DNA of 64,000 nt. It comes from Psylliodes chrysocephalus. Lineage: Eukaryota; Arthropoda; Insecta; Coleoptera; Chrysomelidae. Both the position numbers and the translations under genes were made by a program. Below the pieces are notes generated by a model. The model ran no database searches and was not told the origin of the DNA. It worked only from the letters and a program-made list of their open reading frames with translations. Each line of letters opens with the position of its first letter. Position 1 is the first letter of the stretch. The stretch is taken from NCBI GenBank assembly GCA_927349885.1, contig CAKMHV010000005.1:1-64000 (forward strand). Reading direction: 5' to 3'. This document shows positions 58,501 through 64,000 of the stretch, piece by piece.

Positions 58501-59000
58501 NNNNNNNNNNNNNNNNNNNNNNNNNNNNNNNNNNNNNNNNNNNNNNNNNNNNNNNNNNNNNNNNNNNNNNNNNNNNNNNNNNNNNNNNNNNNNNNNNNNN
58601 NNNNNNNNNNNNNNNNNNNNNNNNNNNNNNNNNNNNNNNNNNNNNNNNNNNNNNNNNNNNNNNNNNNNNNNNNNNNNNNNNNNNNNNNNNNNNNNNNNNN
58701 NNNNNNNNNNNNNNNNNNNNNNNNNNNNNNNNNNNNNNNNNNNNNNNNNNNNNNNNNNNNNNNNNNNNNNNNNNNNNNNNNNNNNNNNNNNNNNNNNNNN
58801 NNNNNNNNNNNNNNNNNNNNNNNNNNNNNNNNNNNNNNNNNNNNNNNNNNNNNNNNNNNNNNNNNNNNNNNNNNNNNNNNNNNNNNNNNNNNNNNNNNNN
58901 NNNNNNNNNNNNNNNNNNNNNNNNNNNNNNNNNNNNNNNNNNNNNNNNNNNNNNNNNNNNNNNNNNNNNNNNNNNNNNNNNNNNNNNNNNNNNNNNNNNN
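58501..59000. other. Assembly gap of 500 N
   Basis: Exactly 500 undetermined bases between the tandem array and the interior of a non-LTR element; the element's 5' part is probably hidden here. Confidence 1.
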
Positions 59001-59002
59001 GT

Positions 59003-59440
59003 AAAAATGACTTTCTTTTTATACTAGTTAATACACTGAATATTTCTAATTATACTTCATTATGTAAGGCTCTAGCTCAGTTATTACCACTAGGTAGATT
59101 AACAAATCTATTTATTTTTTCTAAGAATGTTCACAAATATGATAAGAAAATTGAAAGTTTTATTGGGAATAAAATTAATCAATTTTGTTTAATAAATAGA
59201 AATACGTCCATAACATATGTACCTAATGTGACAAATATTAAATTGTCAATTAGAGAAATGGTAAATAAGTTTTTACATAAGAATACGAAAATAAACCAAA
59301 ATTTAGTTTTAAAAGTTATTTTACCAAATGACAATGAATTTGAATATGTAGAAAACACTGAGCCTATTGTTATTGACTTAGGAGAACCTAATAGTTCTTT
59401 TTTAGATGTAGTCCATCCATTAATCCCGTTGACTCCTTAA
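59003..59440 (+). CDS. ORF1 C-terminal part of non-LTR element (partial)
   Basis: Open from the gap edge for 145 codons to TAA at 59438-59440. The start is not visible. It immediately precedes, and overlaps by about 45 bp, the endonuclease frame, which is the place of ORF1 in jockey/CR1-like elements. The segment 'LTNLFIFSKNVHKYDKKI' followed by 'INQFCLINRN' is faintly reminiscent of the SGNH-esterase domain found in some CR1-type ORF1 proteins, but I cannot confirm catalytic residues. The last 40 residues are acidic and Pro-rich. No zinc knuckle in the visible part. Confidence 0.6.
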   Translation, partial: KNDFLFILVNTLNISNYTSLCKALAQLLPLGRLTNLFIFSKNVHKYDKKIESFIGNKINQFCLINRNTSITYVPNVTNIKLSIREMVNKFLHKNTKINQNLVLKVILPNDNEFEYVENTEPIVIDLGEPNSSFLDVVHPLIPLTP

Positions 59441-62190
59441 CGTTCTTACTTTTAAATATTCGGTCTGTTCGTAATAAAGTTGATGATTTATTTTCATTAA
59501 TAGAAGATTACTGTTTCCCTCACATTTTATTATTAACGGAACATTGGCTTGAAAAAGATGAAAATTTATTTATTCCAAATTATAACTTAATAACTATTTT
59601 TTGCAGAGAACTGTATGAACACGGGGGTACAGCAATCTTAATACATGATTCCATATTTCATACTTTAGAATTTAAGATTGTAGAATATCCTGAACTTTTA
59701 GAGGAAAAACAATTTGAGTTTTCCATTATTTCTATTCTTAAATTTAATATTTATGTTGTTTGTATCTATAGATCACCAAATTCAAATGTTTTAGTTTTTT
59801 TAAACAATTTGGAATCTTTGCTAAGTAGATTTTCTACAACATCTAAAATAGTTTTGACAGGTGACTTAAATATAGATTATCTCAAGGATGATGATAATAT
59901 TACTATTAGATTAAAAAATTTATTAATTTCCTTTAACTTAAGTATGCATGTTAAGGAAGCAACAAGGATAACGGATTGTACCGAAATGTTACTTGACTAT
60001 TTCTGTACGTCTTACGAACCTGCTAATATATCGTGTACAGTGAATCCCAGCGGTCTGTCTGATCATGAAGCCGTTTTAGCTTCGATATCTCTTGAGCATA
60101 AGCTTCCTAAGACTAATTCTCGTCATGGTCGATTGTTTAGTAAATCTAATTATGGAAAATTTCATTTAGTATGTAAAAATTTTAATTGGTACAGTTGCTT
60201 TACTGGTATATCTCCTTTTAACGATTTTTATTTAAATTTAAGCAAATTTTTTAATGCGTCTTTCCCTATTCAAAAAATAAAAATTAAGCCAAAAAAGCCG
60301 TGGATTACAGCTGGTTTAAGATGTTCATCAAAAAATATGAGATCTCTCAACTATATAAAAAAATTTACGCAAAATAATTTATTTTTAAACTAATATTATC
60401 GCTACAGATCTTTATATCGAACACTTATTACAAAGGCTAAAGATATGTATCATACAAGAATCGAGAGCTCAAAAAATAAGGCAAGGGAAACTTGGTCTAT
60501 TATTAATGAATTGAGAGGCAAAAGTACCCATAAATCATGCAATGCAAATATAAATCCTAACGATTTCAATACTTTTTATTGCAATATCGCTGAAAATCTA
60601 ACAAAAAATCTAAATAGAACAACTGACCCATTAGAATTTGTAAAATCGTCACCAATTAAATATTCGTTTTTCTTAAGAGAAACAAATTCCTCAGAAATAT
60701 TAAAAGTTTGTAATGACATACACAACAAAACTGCATCAGGACATGATGGAATATCAGTAAAAATATTTCAAAACTTACCTACCTCTGCATTAGACGTTTT
60801 ATCCATTTTAATAAATAAAAGTTTTATTGAAGGTACTTTTCCTCCTTTTCTTAAAACAAGTGTTGTGGTTCCATTATATAAGGGAGGAGACTTGACTGAG
60901 CCATCTAATTTTAGGCCCATATCTCTAATTCCGACACTCGGAAAAATTATTGAGAAACTTGTAAAAACTCGACTAGTTAGATATCTAGACCAAAATAATA
61001 TATTGGACATAAATCAATTCGGTTTTCAACACAACAAAAACGTATCGGACGCTGTTTCTTCTTGTTTGGAATTAGCTTATACAAGTTTAAATTTCAACGA
61101 GGCCGTAGCTGCAGTATTTTGTGATCTGACTGAAGCTTTTGACTGTGTCAACCATGGAGTACTGCTGCAAAAGCTTGAAATTTATGGCATAAGAGATGTG
61201 GCCTTGAGTTGGATGAAATCCTACCTTTTAGGTCGCAAACAGTTAGTCCGAACTGTTTCAGACTCGAACGCAAGTGACATAAAATGGGGTGTCCCTCAAG
61301 GTTCTGTTCTTGGGCCCACCCTGTTTTTAATTTATATTAATGATTTAGGTAAGTTAAATATCTCAGGAAGTTTCACTCTATTTGCTGACGATACTACTAT
61401 CTTGTGGCACAATAAAGACGTCAATATTCTTTATGCAAATATTAGTAATGACCTAAAATCCTTTAAAACATGATGCACTGCAAATTTTCTGTCATTAAAT
61501 TTAAAAAAAAACAAAAATACTAACCTTTAAATGTAATGTTCCTGATATTTTAATAGATATGGATACTGTAGAAGCCACAAACTGTACAAAATTTTTGGGT
61601 TTAAATATCGACATGGATTTGAAATTCAAATCTCATGTGGATTCACTTTTAAAAAAACTCGCATCGGGTTGTTATGCCATTAGAACCACCTCTCATGAAT
61701 TGGGAGTTTGTGCAGCAAAAACTGCATATTATGCGTTAGTTGACTCCCATCTACGTTATGATGTTCAGTTTTGGGGAGTCTGTTCTGCCGAGTTATTTGA
61801 CAGAGTCTTTATAATGCAGAAACGGGCAATAAGGTTCTTATGTGGAGCACACAGATTAGTTTCATGCAGACCGCTGTTCTTAAAACAAGAAATATTAACA
61901 TTAACATCTTTATTTATCTTAGAAACTTGTTGCATGATCCATAAGAACAAGTCGAAATATAAATCGAATACATCCCGTGTAACTCGCCAAACGGGTAACT
62001 TGAAGTTGCCTATTCCCAAAACTGAACTAATAAGAGACTCTTTTATATACAATGGTATCAAAATGTACAATAGGCACATACGTTGACAGATGTTGAGTCA
62101 CAGAATTGTTTTAGAAAGCTGCTTAAGAGATTTCTGTTAACTAGGCCTTATTATAATATTATAGAATTTTATAATGACGAGACACTGTGA
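59395..62190 (+). pseudogene. ORF2 of non-LTR element: AP endonuclease plus reverse transcriptase, broken
   Basis: The endonuclease spans 59440-60120 with all signature motifs: LNIRS (Asn), TEHWL (Glu), 'CIYRSPNS' (Tyr), TGDLN, 'LDYF' and SDHEAV. The reverse transcriptase follows in the same frame with 'NFRPISLIPTLGKIIEKL', 'NQFGFQHNKNVSDAV', 'FCDLTEAFDCVNHG', 'GVPQGSVLGPTLF' and FADD at 61381-61392. The C-terminal 'RAIRFLCGAHRLVSCRPLF' block ends near 62190. Lesions: TAA at 60391-60393, TGA at 61471-61473, a frameshift near the A-run at 61503-61511, and another near 62083. The pattern fits a moderately old jockey/CR1-superfamily copy. Both catalytic domains keep their active-site residues. 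Confidence 0.9.
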
Positions 62191-62392
62191 TGTGTGTTTT
62201 ATTTTGTTTTATTTTATTTTAGATGTATGTATTTATGTTAATTTATAATAATGTTTGTTTATATTTTAATGACTATTTATTTGTAATTTGTATACTATTT
62301 GTACAATATTGTGTTTGTATGACTATTTATTTATTTGTAATTTGTACAATATTGTGTTTGTCAATAAGTATTTTAACTTGGACAATAAACAT

Positions 62393-63493
<1,101 letters not shown>

Positions 63494-63826
63494 ACTTTGT
63501 TAGCTAATGCAGGTGAGGATATCCTTAACATAAAGCGACATGCTGGTTGGAAGTCTACAATGGTGGCAGAAAGTTATATTGAAGATTCTGTGGCAAATAA
63601 AATGAAAATCGCCAAAAAAATTGTCAATGCTGATATGCCTTCTACTAGTCGCACAGCTGAATTTTCAAATTTACATACCGATTCTTTTGAGCATACACCT
63701 TCCAGCAGTAACCCAAATCATACGAAGTTAGTAGAAGTTCGTAGCAACTTACAACAGAGCAAGGTAGCAAATCCTAACATTTCTATAAGTAATTGTTCAA
63801 ATTGTGTTATTAGTATAAAATTATAA
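63494..63826 (+). pseudogene. Tyrosine recombinase C-terminus, Crypton-like (fragment)
   Basis: 'TLLANAGEDILNIKRHAGW' followed by 'KSTMVAESYIEDS' matches the C-terminal catalytic box of eukaryotic tyrosine recombinases: the H-x-x-W pair in 'RHAGW' and the nucleophilic Tyr in 'ESYIED'. Proteins with this ending are common in insects and resemble Crypton-type recombinases (family knowledge, not searched). The upstream catalytic Arg box and N-terminus are absent; the frame is cut at 63493 by the tail of the inserted non-LTR element, or an exon begins here at 'gttag|ct'. After the Tyr box comes a Ser/Asn-rich tail of about 80 residues to TAA. It may be a broken transposon or the last exon of a captured recombinase gene. 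Confidence 0.6.
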
Positions 63827-63939
63827 GTGTGAGGATCTTATGTTTGGGCTTTTAAAGTTATAATTTCTTTATTAAACTCATATTTTGTTAATTGTATTAA
63901 ATATTTCCATGATAATAAATAATAATAATAATAAAGTTT
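63827..63939 (+). other. 3' flank of recombinase fragment
   Basis: AT-rich, with an AATAAT/AATAAA-rich stretch at 63911-63935 that could serve as polyadenylation signal. Nothing else recognised. Confidence 0.4.
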
Positions 63940-63945
63940 GTTTTA

Positions 63946-64000
63946 CTAACCGCCGGGTGGTAAAGTAGTCTACGGGCGGTAAAGTGATACTTTACGCCCG
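63946..64000. repeat. Hairpin and short direct repeats at window end
   Basis: 'gggtggtaaagtagt' and 'gggcggtaaagtgat' are tandem near-copies 20 bp apart. The second forms a hairpin with 'actttacgcccg' (63973-63985 against 63989-64000, one unpaired G, 3-nt loop). Such GC-rich inverted ends in AT-rich DNA suggest a transposon terminus that continues outside the window. Confidence 0.6.

Overview
The window is repeat-rich, strongly AT-biased eukaryotic DNA, most likely from an insect. The evidence is a gypsy-type (errantivirus-class) endogenous retrovirus with an env gene, Tc1/mariner-like and hAT-like non-autonomous DNA transposons, jockey/CR1-type non-LTR elements and a Crypton-like tyrosine recombinase fragment. 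I cannot name the species. Satellite monomers of about 141-142 bp are known in tenebrionid beetles, but that is only context. I see no host single-copy gene, rRNA or tRNA.

Layout, 1-41600: one giant inverted structure. Satellite family Sat1 (unit about 141 bp) runs from the left edge to 19812. A 674-bp TIR element (MITE, TA target duplication) follows, then a Sat1 remnant, then a second, apparently unrelated satellite, Sat2 (unit also about 141-142 bp), from 20581. At 30658/30659 Sat2 turns head-to-head on itself (GGGATGC|GCATCCC). The same order then repeats in reverse complement: Sat2 (to 34609), Sat1 remnant, the same MITE inverted (34661-35350), and inverted Sat1 to about 41600. Both Sat1/MITE/Sat2 junctions and the order of rare Sat2 variants are mirrored. 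The arms are unequal (about 10.1 kb against 4.0 kb of Sat2), and I estimate the two MITE copies at roughly 95% identity by eye. This looks like an old inverted duplication later remodelled by unequal exchange. A 500-N gap sits in the left Sat2 arm.

Layout, 41600-52380: a mobile-element graveyard (diverged repeats, a 43-bp A/T palindromic array, a fold-back element) leads to a complete 7586-bp LTR retroelement (44790-52375). It has identical 220-bp LTRs (AGTTA...TAATT), TGTA target duplications, a primer-binding site, and open gag, pol (-1 frame) and env. By sequence this is a very young, structurally intact errantivirus.

Layout, 52380-64000: an hAT-type MITE (53096-53640) comes first. A 70-95 bp 'aggttaggtaaattag' tandem array (54061-58500) follows, split by a 3.8-kb hAT-like element with a perfect 8-bp target duplication. 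That element carries a CTCGAG-rich minisatellite and no transposase, and it was itself hit by a 5'-truncated non-LTR element. After a second 500-N gap come a nearly full-length but broken non-LTR element (ORF1 end, endonuclease, reverse transcriptase) ending in (TC)54, a third truncated non-LTR element ending in (TTA)n, and a tyrosine-recombinase C-terminus with a terminal hairpin at the window edge. The genes do not form a host pathway; the only cooperating set is gag-pol-env of the LTR element.
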